From Chloroflexota bacterium (GTDB lineage Bacteria > Chloroflexota > UBA5177 > JANWHV01): a DNA stretch of 12,857 nucleotides. Position 1 is the stretch's first letter. Each line of letters starts with the position of its first letter. Below, piece after piece: positions 6,206 through 12,857 of the stretch. The stretch lies in assembly GCA_028287725.1 (NCBI GenBank), contig JAQBPC010000378.1, forward strand, positions 1-12,857, written 5' to 3'. A program made the translations under genes and the position numbers. A model generated the notes under the pieces. It worked only from the letters and a program-made list of their open reading frames with translations. It did not search any database and was not told the DNA's origin.

Positions 6206-7111
6206 ATGGCAACGGCGAACGGACATGTAGCCGAAAAGGGCACGTGGGGCTTGAAGACCGGACTCGCGCGCATGCTTAAGGGCGGTGTAATCATGGATGT
6301 GGTTACAGCTGACCAGGCAAAAGTGGCCGAGCAGGCCGGGGCCGTGGCGGTTATGGCGCTCGAGCGCGTACCAGCGGATATCCGTGCGCAGGGTGGAGTT
6401 GCGAGGATGAGCGACCCCGAGCTCATCATCAAGATCAAGGAGTCGGTGACGATCCCGGTGATGGCGAAGGCTCGCATCGGGCATTTCGTTGAGGCGCAAC
6501 TCTTGCAGGTGTTGGGCGTCGACTACATCGACGAGAGCGAAGTACTCACACCCGCGGACGAAGAGCATCACATCGATAAGCACGCATTCTCAATTCCGTT
6601 TGTCTGTGGCGCTCGCGACCTCGGTGAGGCGCTTCGTCGCATTGGCGAAGGCGCGGCCATGATTCGCACCAAAGGCGAGGCAGGCACCGGCAATATCGTC
6701 GAGGCCGTGCGCCATATGCGGGCGATGATGAACGCTATCCGCCAGCTCAAGGGTCTGCAGCCCGAACAGCTCATGGCCTTCGCGCGCGACCTTGGCGCAC
6801 CCTACGAGTTAGTGCGGCAGGTCCACGAAACCGGCAACCTTCCGGTCGTGAACTTCGCGGCCGGCGGTGTGGCGACCCCGGCAGATGCTGCCCTCATGAT
6901 GCAACTTGGTGCTGAGGGTGTGTTTGTGGGTTCCGGCATCTTCAAGAGCAGCGACCCCGCGCGGTTCGCGCGTGCAATCGTACAGGCGACCACGCATTAT
7001 CAGGATCCGGCACGTGTTGCCGAGGCGTCCCGCGGGCTGGGCGAGCCGATGCGCGGGCTCGAGATTAGCACTTTGCCGCATGCAGAGCTTTTGGCGGCAC
7101 GCGGGAATTAG
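6206..7111 (+). CDS. pdxS: Pyridoxal 5'-phosphate synthase, synthase subunit PdxS
   Basis: This 301-residue TIM-barrel enzyme condenses ribose 5-phosphate, glyceraldehyde 3-phosphate and ammonia into PLP in the DXP-independent vitamin B6 pathway. The key residues, shifted by 7 from Bacillus subtilis numbering, are present: Asp31 in G-G-V-I-M-D-V, Lys88 in I-P-V-M-A-K-A-R-I-G-H (Schiff base with the pentose phosphate) and Lys156 in M-I-R-T-K-G-E-A-G-T-G. The phosphate-binding F-A-A-G-G-V-A-T-P (about residues 218-226) and G-V-F-V-G-S-G-I-F-K are also intact. The protein normally forms a dodecamer that receives ammonia from PdxT. The ATG at 6206 has GGGGAGG just upstream. pdxT starts 4 nt after the stop, so the two are one operon. 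Confidence 0.98.
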   Translation: MATANGHVAEKGTWGLKTGLARMLKGGVIMDVVTADQAKVAEQAGAVAVMALERVPADIRAQGGVARMSDPELIIKIKESVTIPVMAKARIGHFVEAQLLQVLGVDYIDESEVLTPADEEHHIDKHAFSIPFVCGARDLGEALRRIGEGAAMIRTKGEAGTGNIVEAVRHMRAMMNAIRQLKGLQPEQLMAFARDLGAPYELVRQVHETGNLPVVNFAAGGVATPADAALMMQLGAEGVFVGSGIFKSSDPARFARAIVQATTHYQDPARVAEASRGLGEPMRGLEISTLPHAELLAARGN

Positions 7112-7115
7112 GCGT

Positions 7116-7718
7116 ATGAGCGAAGTCCGACCATTACGCATTGGCGTGCTGGCGCTGCAGGGCGGTGTTGTCGAGCACATCGCCATGTTGCGCCAGCTTG
7201 GCGCGGAGCCGGTCGAGGTACGGCTTCCCGAACATCTGGAAGGCCTGGACGGGATCATTCTGCCGGGCGGGGAAAGCACCACCATCGGCAAGTTGATGGT
7301 TGAGTTTGGCCTGTTGGATCCACTTCGGTCGCGCCTCCAGGCCGGCATGCCTGCGTACGGCACGTGTGCCGGCATGATCTTGCTTGCCAACGATCTGGGC
7401 GCTAGCAAACAGCCCGAGCTCGGCGTGATGGACATCAGGGTGCGTCGAAACGCGTTCGGCTCGCAGCTCGACAGCTTCGAGCAGGATCTGGAGGTCGCGG
7501 GCCTTGATGGACCCATGTTCCATGCTGTGTTCATTCGGGCGCCGATTATCGAGCGGCTTGGAGGGGGAGTAGAGCCCCTCGCATTGCTGGAGAATGGTAC
7601 GCCGGTGGCCGCACGGCAAGGTCGACTGCTTGTTTCTGCCTTCCATCCTGAGCTCGGCGATGATCCGCGAATTCATCAGTTGTTTCTGGAAATGTGTGCC
7701 GCGACCGTCGCAGCCTAA
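7116..7718 (+). CDS. pdxT: Pyridoxal 5'-phosphate synthase, glutaminase subunit PdxT
   Basis: This 200-residue class I glutamine amidotransferase releases ammonia from glutamine and passes it to PdxS. The nucleophile elbow A-Y-G-T-C-A-G-M holds Cys84, and the C-terminal F-H-P-E-L gives His177 and Glu179, completing the triad. The oxyanion segment P-G-G-E-S-T-T (residues 50-56) and the N-terminal I-G-V-L-A-L-Q-G (9-16) are diagnostic of PdxT. The start at 7116 lies 4 nt after the pdxS stop, and translation is probably coupled. The frame is open further upstream inside pdxS, but only the 7116 start matches the family's N-terminus. No clear terminator follows. Confidence 0.98.
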   Translation: MSEVRPLRIGVLALQGGVVEHIAMLRQLGAEPVEVRLPEHLEGLDGIILPGGESTTIGKLMVEFGLLDPLRSRLQAGMPAYGTCAGMILLANDLGASKQPELGVMDIRVRRNAFGSQLDSFEQDLEVAGLDGPMFHAVFIRAPIIERLGGGVEPLALLENGTPVAARQGRLLVSAFHPELGDDPRIHQLFLEMCAATVAA

Positions 7719-7779
7719 CGGCGCGTTTTATAGTCTTTTGCCTCCGGTCTGACCAGGAGCTTGAGCCCGACAGAGGTTG

Positions 7780-7821
7780 CCGCCTCGATGGGGGCGAGCT
7801 GACACTTGCGCAGCGAGGCGG
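7780..7821 (+). repeat. 8-bp inverted repeat with 26-nt loop
   Basis: CCGCCTCG (7780-7787) is exactly complementary to CGAGGCGG (7814-7821). Inside the loop, GGGGG (7790-7794) could pair with the C-run just outside (7825-7830), so the two helices interleave as in a pseudoknot. CTCG (7784-7787) could also pair with CGAG at 7795-7798 instead. The function is unknown. Confidence 0.4.
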
Positions 7822-7922
7822 AGACCCCCCTATACTTCCCCATCGATCCTGGTTTCGCAGCGCGTCCCCTCGACCTTAAGCCTACAAAGGGCGCACGAAG
7901 CTGGGGAGCAACTCCTCGCATC

Positions 7923-7939
7923 GCGCACTGAGCGTGCGC
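7923..7939 (+). repeat. 6-bp G/C-rich hairpin
   Basis: GCGCAC (7923-7928) and GTGCGC (7934-7939) enclose a 5-nt loop, TGAGC. A second copy of GCGCAC at 7891-7896 could compete for the same right arm, so alternative pairings are possible. No T-run follows, so it is not an intrinsic terminator. Confidence 0.35.
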
Positions 7940-7980
7940 CTATCGAGAGATGGCCACTATCCGCCGCTACGGGCTGAGAT

Positions 7981-7995
7981 GTCGATGTCATCGAC
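7981..7995. promoter_or_regulatory. 15-bp dyad, candidate operator
   Basis: GTCGATG and CATCGAC (7981-7987 and 7989-7995) are perfect 7-bp arms around a single base. With almost no loop it is better suited to a dimeric DNA-binding protein than to an RNA hairpin. It lies about 125 bp upstream of the FAD oxidoreductase start. Confidence 0.4.
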
Positions 7996-8007
7996 GGTGC
8001 GAAGGTC

Positions 8008-8047
8008 CAACAATTCTCTATGGACGCGCAAACGCGTAGAATTGTTG
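8008..8047 (+). repeat. Two-part hairpin: 10-bp and inner 5-bp inverted repeats
   Basis: CAACAATTCT (8008-8017) and AGAATTGTTG (8038-8047) are perfect 10-bp arms. Inside them, ACGCG (8024-8028) and CGCGT (8033-8037) form a second perfect stem with a CAAA loop. The inner right arm directly abuts the outer right arm, leaving a single 6-nt bulge (CTATGG) on the left. As RNA this gives a 15-bp bulged hairpin ending 73 nt before the ATG at 8121. It could be a cis-acting leader structure or, as DNA, a split operator. No T-run follows, so it is not a standard terminator. Confidence 0.5.
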
Positions 8048-8120
8048 TAGCTCCACCTGACTGATACCGAAGGTTGCACCGACGCACGAGTATTCATTTG
8101 AATGCGGAGGAAAACGCGAC

Positions 8121-9332
8121 ATGGCAGAGGAAGTCGATGTGGTGATTATTGGCGGGGGAATTGCCGGCGCGAGTGTCGCGTATTTCCTTGCCGAGCTGGG
8201 AGTGCGTGACGTACTCGTGCTGGAGCGATCCACAGTAGCTGCCGGCGCCAGCGGGCGCGCGAGTGGGTTGGTTGTCTTCTGTGAGGCAAATCACCCCGGA
8301 CAGGCCGCGCTGCTCAAGGCCTCTGCCGACTTCTATGCGACCTGGGAACAACAAATAGGCGGTCCGTCGGCCATCGCCCGTGTTGGCGCGCTAATGCCGG
8401 TCAGCGCGGTTGACCTCGCTTCACTCGAGCGCGAAGTCGGCATCATGCAAGCAGCCGGCCACGATGTACGGCTGCTTGCGTCCGACGAGATTGCTACAGT
8501 CGCTCCTGGATGGTACATCGACGACGTTGCTGCAGCGGCATATTCGCCAAGCTCCGGCTATATCGACCCACCAATGGTCACCACCGCAATTATGAATCGG
8601 GCGCGTGCGTTGGGCGTGCGGGTCTACCAGGGTGCGGAGGTGGAGGCCATCGATGTTCAGGGAGGCCAGGTAACGGGCGTGGTTGCCAATCGGGGCAGGA
8701 TTACGGCGCCCGTCGTGATCATCGCGGCAGGTGCCTGGAGCGCGCCCCTGGGCTGGTTGGTCGGCGCAAATCTCGAGGTATGGCCGCATCGCGCTCATGT
8801 AATGCATCTGAAGCCGCCAGCCGGCATGCCGTTTCCATTTCCTGTCAGCGGTGATGATCGTAATCATGTCTACTTTCGACCCGAGCCTGGCGGCCTAGTG
8901 CTTGCTGCCGACGAGACCGCCGAAGAATATCCTGAAGAGCCACCTGCCGATCCCGATCATTTTGACCCGACCCCGCCCGAATGGTACGGGCGCTGGGTGG
9001 TTCAGCAGCTATCGCGCCGCATGCCGGCCATGCGCGACGCCGAGATCGTCGGCGGGCACGCCGGAGTACTGCCAAAAGGCCCGGACAACTACCCGCTCCT
9101 TGGCGCCATGCAGGAGGCGCGCGGGCTGTACTGCATCTGTGACACCGGTGGTAATGGCATGACGGCGAGTCCGGGACTGGGCCGGGCGCTGGCCGAGCAG
9201 ATCGTGTACGGCAAAACGTTTCTTGACATACATCCGTTCCGCCCGTCGCGATTTGCCGAACATGAGCCAATCACGCAGGCGTATCGCCATTCCCATACGG
9301 AACCGCCGGTGTCGTGGACTCTGGAAGGCTAA
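8121..9332 (+). CDS. FAD-dependent oxidoreductase of the DAO family (sarcosine/amino acid oxidase-like)
   Basis: This 403-residue flavoprotein begins with a dinucleotide-binding Rossmann fold, V-V-I-I-G-G-G-I-A-G-A-S (residues 7-18), with Glu35 at the end of the second strand for the ribose of FAD. G-A-S-G-R-A-S-G (42-49) matches the DAO-family G-A-S-G-R-N-x-G loop. The C-terminal G-H-A-G-V-L-P-K-G-P-D-N-Y-P-L-L-G and D-T-G-G-N-G-M-T-A-S-P-G motifs close the flavin site. The family (sarcosine oxidase, dimethylglycine dehydrogenase, glycine oxidase, D-amino acid dehydrogenase) oxidises secondary or primary amines; the substrate here cannot be told. No signal peptide is seen, so it is cytosolic. 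The ATG at 8121 has GGAGG about 10 nt upstream. The gene stands alone after a 400-bp spacer and ends 30 bp before the convergent MFS gene. An anabolic partner for pdxST is not implied. Confidence 0.92.
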   Translation: MAEEVDVVIIGGGIAGASVAYFLAELGVRDVLVLERSTVAAGASGRASGLVVFCEANHPGQAALLKASADFYATWEQQIGGPSAIARVGALMPVSAVDLASLEREVGIMQAAGHDVRLLASDEIATVAPGWYIDDVAAAAYSPSSGYIDPPMVTTAIMNRARALGVRVYQGAEVEAIDVQGGQVTGVVANRGRITAPVVIIAAGAWSAPLGWLVGANLEVWPHRAHVMHLKPPAGMPFPFPVSGDDRNHVYFRPEPGGLVLAADETAEEYPEEPPADPDHFDPTPPEWYGRWVVQQLSRRMPAMRDAEIVGGHAGVLPKGPDNYPLLGAMQEARGLYCICDTGGNGMTASPGLGRALAEQIVYGKTFLDIHPFRPSRFAEHEPITQAYRHSHTEPPVSWTLEG

Positions 9333-9362
9333 AGCGGTAACCAAGGTCCCACCATGCCGGTC

Positions 9363-10832
9363 TCAGCCCGTGGCGGTTGATACTCGCGGCATTGGCCCTT
9401 CCGATTGAGAAAGTGGCGCAGCCACCTCCTCCAGCGACTTCCGCTCGGCGTCGATGCCCCAGATCCATTCCACCAAGCCACCGGCGATCATGAGGGCGGC
9501 GCCCACCATGTAGCCGTAGAAGACATTGATCGGGCGATGCGTGGCGATCAAGGCGCCAAAGATCAGCGGCGCCGCGGCTCCGCCGGCCAGCGTGCCAACT
9601 GAGTAGACGAAGGCGATGGCCTGCGCTCGCAGTTCCATTGGGAAGGTCTCGCTAGCGGTGAGATAGGCTGAGCTGGCGCCCGCCGAAGCGAAGAAGAAAA
9701 TTACCGACCAGGCCACGGTGATGGTGGTGGCGTTGAGCATGCCATTGACAAACAGGATGCCGGTACCAACCAGCAACAGGCCCGAGATAATGTAGGTCCC
9801 AGCGATCATCCTTCGCCGCCCAATGGTGTCAAATAAGTGCCCAAGGATCCACGGCCCGAGCAAATTTCCGAGTGCAAACGGAAAGATATACAGGCCCACA
9901 TTCCCGGAACTGACCCCAAAGAACGTGGTAAGCACCAGCGCCTCAGTGAAGAAGATCGCATTATAAAGAAATGCCTGAGTAACCATCAGGGACAGAGCGA
10001 CGATCGAGCGGCGCGGATACGTGCGCACCATGGTATTCACCACGTCCCGGAAGCTCACCCGATGGCTGGTATCGACCGTCATCTTGGAGCCCTCCAGCTC
10101 CGCCAATGGCTTGCCGATATCACGTTGTACCGTTGATTCGATTTGGCGCACGATTCTCTCTGCCTCGTCCACCCGACCGTGCGTGAGCAACCAGCGCGGG
10201 CTCTCAGGCACGTGGCGGCGTACGAGGATGACAGACAGGGCCAGCACGGCGCCGGTGGCGAAGCAGAGCCGCCAACCGATCGACTCGGGCACGAACTTGG
10301 GGTCGAGCAGTACCAAGCTTAGGCCGCTGGCCAGAATTGCGCCCATCCAGTAGCTGCTATTGATACTAAGGTCGGTCCAGCCACGGCGCCGGGCCGGAAT
10401 CAGCTCGTCGATCGCCGAGTTTATCGCCGCGTATTCGCCACCGATGCCGAGGCCGGTGAGGAAGCGAAAGCCCACATAGCTGAACTCGTTCCATGAAAAA
10501 GCCGTGCAGACCGTAAAGGTGGTGTAGACGCTCAACGTCACCATGAACAGCTTCTTGCGACCCAGCTGGTCAGTCAGGTAACCGAAGATCAGGGAACCGA
10601 CAACTGCGCCCGCGATATAGCTGGAGGCCGCGGCGCTGACACCAACGGTGGAAAGATGCAGTGTGTCGGGTTTCTGCAGGACACCGCTTACCGCGTTGAT
10701 GATAGTAACTTCTAGTCCATCAAGAATCCAGGTGATCCCAAGGGCGAACACCACCGTCCAGTGCCAGCGCGACCAGGGCAGGCGATCCATTCGCGCTGGA
10801 ATATCCGTCGAGACCAAAGTGCTCCGTGCCAT
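9363..10832 (-). CDS. MFS transporter, 12 transmembrane segments (sugar-porter/aromatic-acid symporter-like)
   Basis: This 489-residue major facilitator has two six-helix halves joined by a cytoplasmic loop (about residues 212-273). Motif A occurs in both halves: G-Y-L-T-D-Q-L-G-R-K-K (84-94) and G-H-L-F-D-T-I-G-R-R-R (331-341). Other family marks are R-F-L-T-G-L-G-I-G-G-E-Y (123-134), P-E-S-P-R-W-L (209-215) after helix 6, and E-T-F-P-M-E-L-R-A-Q-A (395-405). Helix 1 carries acidic residues in W-I-L-D-G-L-E-V-T (35-43), similar to the D-G-x-D motif of aromatic-acid/H+ symporters, which suggests a proton-coupled importer of an organic acid or sugar. The substrate is not decidable. GGAG lies 7 nt before the ATG at 10832. 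Its leader may fold into a pseudoknot (separate entry). The gene converges with the FAD oxidoreductase over a 30-bp spacer. Confidence 0.92.
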   Translation of the reverse strand: MARSTLVSTDIPARMDRLPWSRWHWTVVFALGITWILDGLEVTIINAVSGVLQKPDTLHLSTVGVSAAASSYIAGAVVGSLIFGYLTDQLGRKKLFMVTLSVYTTFTVCTAFSWNEFSYVGFRFLTGLGIGGEYAAINSAIDELIPARRRGWTDLSINSSYWMGAILASGLSLVLLDPKFVPESIGWRLCFATGAVLALSVILVRRHVPESPRWLLTHGRVDEAERIVRQIESTVQRDIGKPLAELEGSKMTVDTSHRVSFRDVVNTMVRTYPRRSIVALSLMVTQAFLYNAIFFTEALVLTTFFGVSSGNVGLYIFPFALGNLLGPWILGHLFDTIGRRRMIAGTYIISGLLLVGTGILFVNGMLNATTITVAWSVIFFFASAGASSAYLTASETFPMELRAQAIAFVYSVGTLAGGAAAPLIFGALIATHRPINVFYGYMVGAALMIAGGLVEWIWGIDAERKSLEEVAAPLSQSEGPMPRVSTATG

Positions 10833-10865
10833 CGTTCGACTCCACGCGAATTGACTCCCCCCGCA

Positions 10866-10900
10866 ACTAAGCTACCACCCGTCTACTTAGTGGAGGGTGG
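10866..10900 (-). repeat. Interleaved inverted repeats in the MFS leader (possible H-type pseudoknot)
   Basis: On the minus strand, CCACCC (10900-10895) pairs with GGGTGG (10880-10875), and ACTAAG (10891-10886) pairs with CTTAGT (10871-10866). Both helices are 6 bp, and both have 14 nt between arms. The arms interleave, so either two alternative hairpins or an H-type pseudoknot with connecting loops of 3, 5 and 3 nt can form, ending about 33 nt before the MFS start codon. It could be a regulatory leader, but chance symmetry is not excluded. A separate GGCAC-aa-GTGCC dyad lies upstream at 10968-10979. No clear promoter was found between 10833 and 10993. Confidence 0.35.
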
Positions 10901-10993
10901 CCGCAGGCAGGGGTTCACGCTATGAGCCGAGCTTAGTTATGCTCATGCGCGTGCGCGATATGAGGGAGGCACAAGTGCCGCAGGTCCGACATC

Positions 10994-11030
10994 AAAAATG
11001 GTGCCGGCACGGATATCCGTACCGGCTACC
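10994..11030 (-). terminator. Intrinsic terminator of the histidine kinase gene
   Basis: On the minus strand, starting about 55 nt after the kinase stop, GGT-(A)-GCCGGTACGG, loop ATAT, CCGTGCCGGC-ACC forms a 10-bp stem that can be extended by 3 bp across a bulged A. It is followed by AT and then the T-run (positions 10998-10994). The one imperfect pair is G-U in minus-strand RNA but A-C in plus-strand RNA, which points to minus-strand function, that is, stopping the kinase transcript before the MFS gene. Confidence 0.7.
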
Positions 11031-11084
11031 TGCCAGGCTGAGACGAATTAGCAGACTATGCTTGAGTGGAGGTCATTCCTCACG

Positions 11085-12857
11085 CTACGGCCAGCTCGAG
11101 GGCGAGCTTGCGAATCCTGTGCTGGGCAGGGCCAGGCGGAAGGTGCTCCCTTCAGCACTCGTTGAGTCTAAATCGAGAGTACCGCTCATCGACTGGGCAA
11201 ATTGACGTCCAAGGTATAGCCCGAGACCAGTACCCACATGACCAGCTCGCATATGACTGTCGGGGACGCGCCCGAAACGCCTGAAGAGGTACTGCTGTGA
11301 TTCCACTGGTATGCCTGGGCCGTAGTCCTGCACGCGCAGTACGGCCATGCCGTCCTCAACGCCCCACACGACTCGGACTGGACTACCCTCGGACGAGTAT
11401 TTAGCCGCATTGTCAATCAGATTGGTCACGATATGCAGGAACCGTGACGGGTCTGCCCGGACAGTCAGGTCCGGTGGCCCTGAAATCGCTATTTCCTGTT
11501 CCTTGTAAGTCGCTCTCACGACCTCGGCTGCTTGCCGCACCAGGGGAGCAATGGCAATCGTTTGAGACTCGGACTCCGCCGTATCATTGTCCAGGGTCGT
11601 GAGGAGTAGCAGATCCTCGACGAGTCCCAACTGGCGGTTCGCTGCCTGGATAATTCGGCTAATCCCTTCCACCCGCTGCGCCTCTTCCAAGCGTGGCCAG
11701 TGGTTCTCCATAAGTTGAGCGAATCCAAGAATTGCCGTGAGCGGGGTCCGCAGCTCGTGGCTGGTCGCCGCCACAAAGTCGTTCTGAACGTGCGCAAGCT
11801 CTTCAGCCGCGCGTGCCCGTTCTTGTTCGGCTGCAAAGAGGCGAGCGTTACGCAGGGCTTGCATAACGCGCTCGCCTAGTGCCGTGGCAAGCTGAAAGTG
11901 ATGCTCCGAATAGAGGTATGGAGTGCGACTGCCAATGGAAAATGAGCCGACGGTCTCTCCGTCGGCGAATAGTGGCACAGCGATCAGGCTGCGAACGCGG
12001 GCATCGCCGTCGCGTGGGGGTACATTAATCCAGTCCAGATCGTCCTGCAAATCTGGGACATAGTTCAGTTTTCCGTGTATGACCGGCATCCAGCGACCTT
12101 GCTCATTCAACAATGGAACCAAGCGACTGCCTGGCGCATGGGACGGCTCGCCCCAGCTCGCAGTGGATACAACCCAGCCATCCTCAAACAGCTCTACATC
12201 CGCATAGTCGCACGGCACGATACGAGACACTTGCTCCAGGACCCGCTGATAGAGCTCGCCCGGCTCCAGCGTGCTGGAAAGCATCGCGCCGACTTCAGCC
12301 AAGGCCTGGGTCTCGGTGCCGCGGACCTCGCGAAGCAGTGCTAGCTCCTCGGCCACTCGACGGGCCTGGTCAACCGTGCGCTGGGCTTGCTTTCGCTCGC
12401 TAATGTCACGTGAAATGCCCGAGACGCCGATTGCCTTTCCGGCAGAATCCTTTATGAGCGAGAGGGAAACGGAAACTTCAATCGCCTTGCCATCCTTGCG
12501 CATGCGAACGGTCTCGAGATTGGCAAGGTGCTCGCCTTGCCGCAAACGCGTATATAGGTTCATGCTAGCGTCAGTCAGTTCAGCCGGAATAAGCATGGTG
12601 ATGGGCTGGCCAATCGCTTCCAACGCAGTGAAGCCAAATAGGCGCGTCGCACCCGCATTCCAGCTCTGGATAATGCCTTCCATTGTCGAAGAGATGATCG
12701 CATCTTCCGAGGAATCCACAATCGCCGCCAGGCGCGCGCGCTCCTCCCCGGCGCGTATCAGTTCCGTGACGTCAGTCGATACTCCGATAAGACCACTGAC
12801 GGAACCATTCTCGTCGTGCTGGAGCGCATAACGTGTCTCGTACACCCACCCATGTGT
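11085..12857 (-). CDS. PAS-PAS-GAF sensor histidine kinase, N-terminus outside window
   Basis: The frame is open to the right edge (591 codons visible), so the gene starts beyond the window; the GTG at 12845 lies within a PAS/PAC domain and is not a real start. Visible order: the end of a PAS/PAC domain (to about residue 30, closing G-V-S-T-D-V-T-E), a complete PAS domain (about 45-155, closing G-I-S-R-D-I-S-E), a GAF domain (about 190-340), HisKA with the phosphoacceptor in A-T-S-H-E-L-R-T-P (His at 11759-11757) and a HATPase_c domain with N box N-L-I-D-N-A-A-K-Y-S, G1 D-Y-G-P-G-I-P, F box L-F-R-R-F-G-R and G2 G-T-G-L-G-L. All ATP-binding motifs are intact. The visible part has no membrane segment, so sensing is probably cytosolic, unless the missing N-terminus differs. 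No receiver domain or response regulator lies downstream; it is orphan within this window. A terminator follows the stop. Confidence 0.93.
   Translation of the reverse strand, partial: THGWVYETRYALQHDENGSVSGLIGVSTDVTELIRAGEERARLAAIVDSSEDAIISSTMEGIIQSWNAGATRLFGFTALEAIGQPITMLIPAELTDASMNLYTRLRQGEHLANLETVRMRKDGKAIEVSVSLSLIKDSAGKAIGVSGISRDISERKQAQRTVDQARRVAEELALLREVRGTETQALAEVGAMLSSTLEPGELYQRVLEQVSRIVPCDYADVELFEDGWVVSTASWGEPSHAPGSRLVPLLNEQGRWMPVIHGKLNYVPDLQDDLDWINVPPRDGDARVRSLIAVPLFADGETVGSFSIGSRTPYLYSEHHFQLATALGERVMQALRNARLFAAEQERARAAEELAHVQNDFVAATSHELRTPLTAILGFAQLMENHWPRLEEAQRVEGISRIIQAANRQLGLVEDLLLLTTLDNDTAESESQTIAIAPLVRQAAEVVRATYKEQEIAISGPPDLTVRADPSRFLHIVTNLIDNAAKYSSEGSPVRVVWGVEDGMAVLRVQDYGPGIPVESQQYLFRRFGRVPDSHMRAGHVGTGLGLYLGRQFAQSMSGTLDLDSTSAEGSTFRLALPSTGFASSPSSWP

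Larger units (their letters stand above)
7719..8120 (+). other. Non-coding spacer upstream of the FAD oxidoreductase, rich in inverted repeats
   Basis: These 402 bp hold no supported gene on either strand. They contain at least four separate inverted repeats, listed individually, all between 7780 and 8047, and a ribosome binding site (GGAGG) about 10 nt before the ATG at 8121. I could not recognise a known riboswitch, tRNA or strong promoter. A T-rich patch right after the pdxT stop (GTTTTATAGTCTTTT) has no preceding hairpin, so it is not a convincing terminator. Confidence 0.5.

Noticed and set aside
6809..7534. Long minus-strand open frame (241 codons) opposite pdxS and pdxT
   Set aside because: It is antisense to two unambiguous genes, has no recognisable domain, and is Arg/Ser/Pro-rich as expected of a shadow frame.
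7724..7742. Terminator after pdxT (T-rich patch)
   Set aside because: No stable hairpin precedes the T-rich bases.
9301..9378. Bidirectional terminator between the convergent FAD oxidoreductase and MFS genes
   Set aside because: Only a 7-bp inverted repeat (AACCGCC ... GGCGGTT) with a loop of over 60 nt inside both coding ends; no T-run, so it is probably chance.

Overview
The window (about 12.9 kb, moderately high GC) reads as ordinary chromosomal DNA of a free-living, probably aerobic bacterium. The gene mix (DXP-independent PdxS/PdxT vitamin B6 synthesis, PAS-PAS-GAF histidine kinase, BNR-repeat protein, ArsR/SRPBCC pair with a probable leaderless start) suggests Chloroflexota or a related high-GC terrestrial lineage, with Actinobacteria as the alternative. 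No marker gene fixes this, so the placement is an inference. I see no tRNA, rRNA, CRISPR array, transposase or phage gene.

Layout, left to right. (1) Positions 1-1050, minus strand: the N-terminal 350 codons of an Asp-box/BNR beta-propeller protein that runs off the left edge. (2) 1329-2537, minus: a compact operon of an ArsR-family repressor, an AHSA1-type SRPBCC protein (ATGA overlap) and a SnoaL-like protein broken by an in-frame amber codon. The repressor has a good -35/-10 pair placed so that transcription would start at its ATG, and a perfect 16-bp palindrome covers that start. (3) 2854-3438, plus: a type I signal peptidase homologue in which both catalytic residues are replaced (Ser to Ala, Lys to Glu) while the rest of the fold motifs remain. 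This is the most unusual gene of the window. (4) 3439-3995: about 550 bp without a recognisable gene. (5) 3996-5791, plus: a small ABM-fold monooxygenase-like protein followed by an amidase-signature hydrolase. (6) 6206-7718, plus: pdxS-pdxT, the complete pyridoxal 5'-phosphate synthase. (7) 7719-8120: a 400-bp spacer rich in inverted repeats, leading into (8) a FAD-dependent amine/amino-acid oxidase-like protein (8121-9332). This converges with (9) an MFS transporter on the minus strand (9363-10832). (10) 11085-12857, minus: a sensor histidine kinase cut by the right edge, with a convincing intrinsic terminator after its stop.

Functionally the core looks like small-molecule nitrogen/cofactor metabolism: an amidase, an amine oxidase-like flavoprotein, PLP synthesis and a transporter. 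Apart from pdxST and the arsR operon there is no proof that these act together. The best candidates for something new are the double-dead signal peptidase homologue, the arsR start region (operator, transcription start and start codon superimposed), and two structure-rich non-coding stretches (7780-8047 and 10866-10900).
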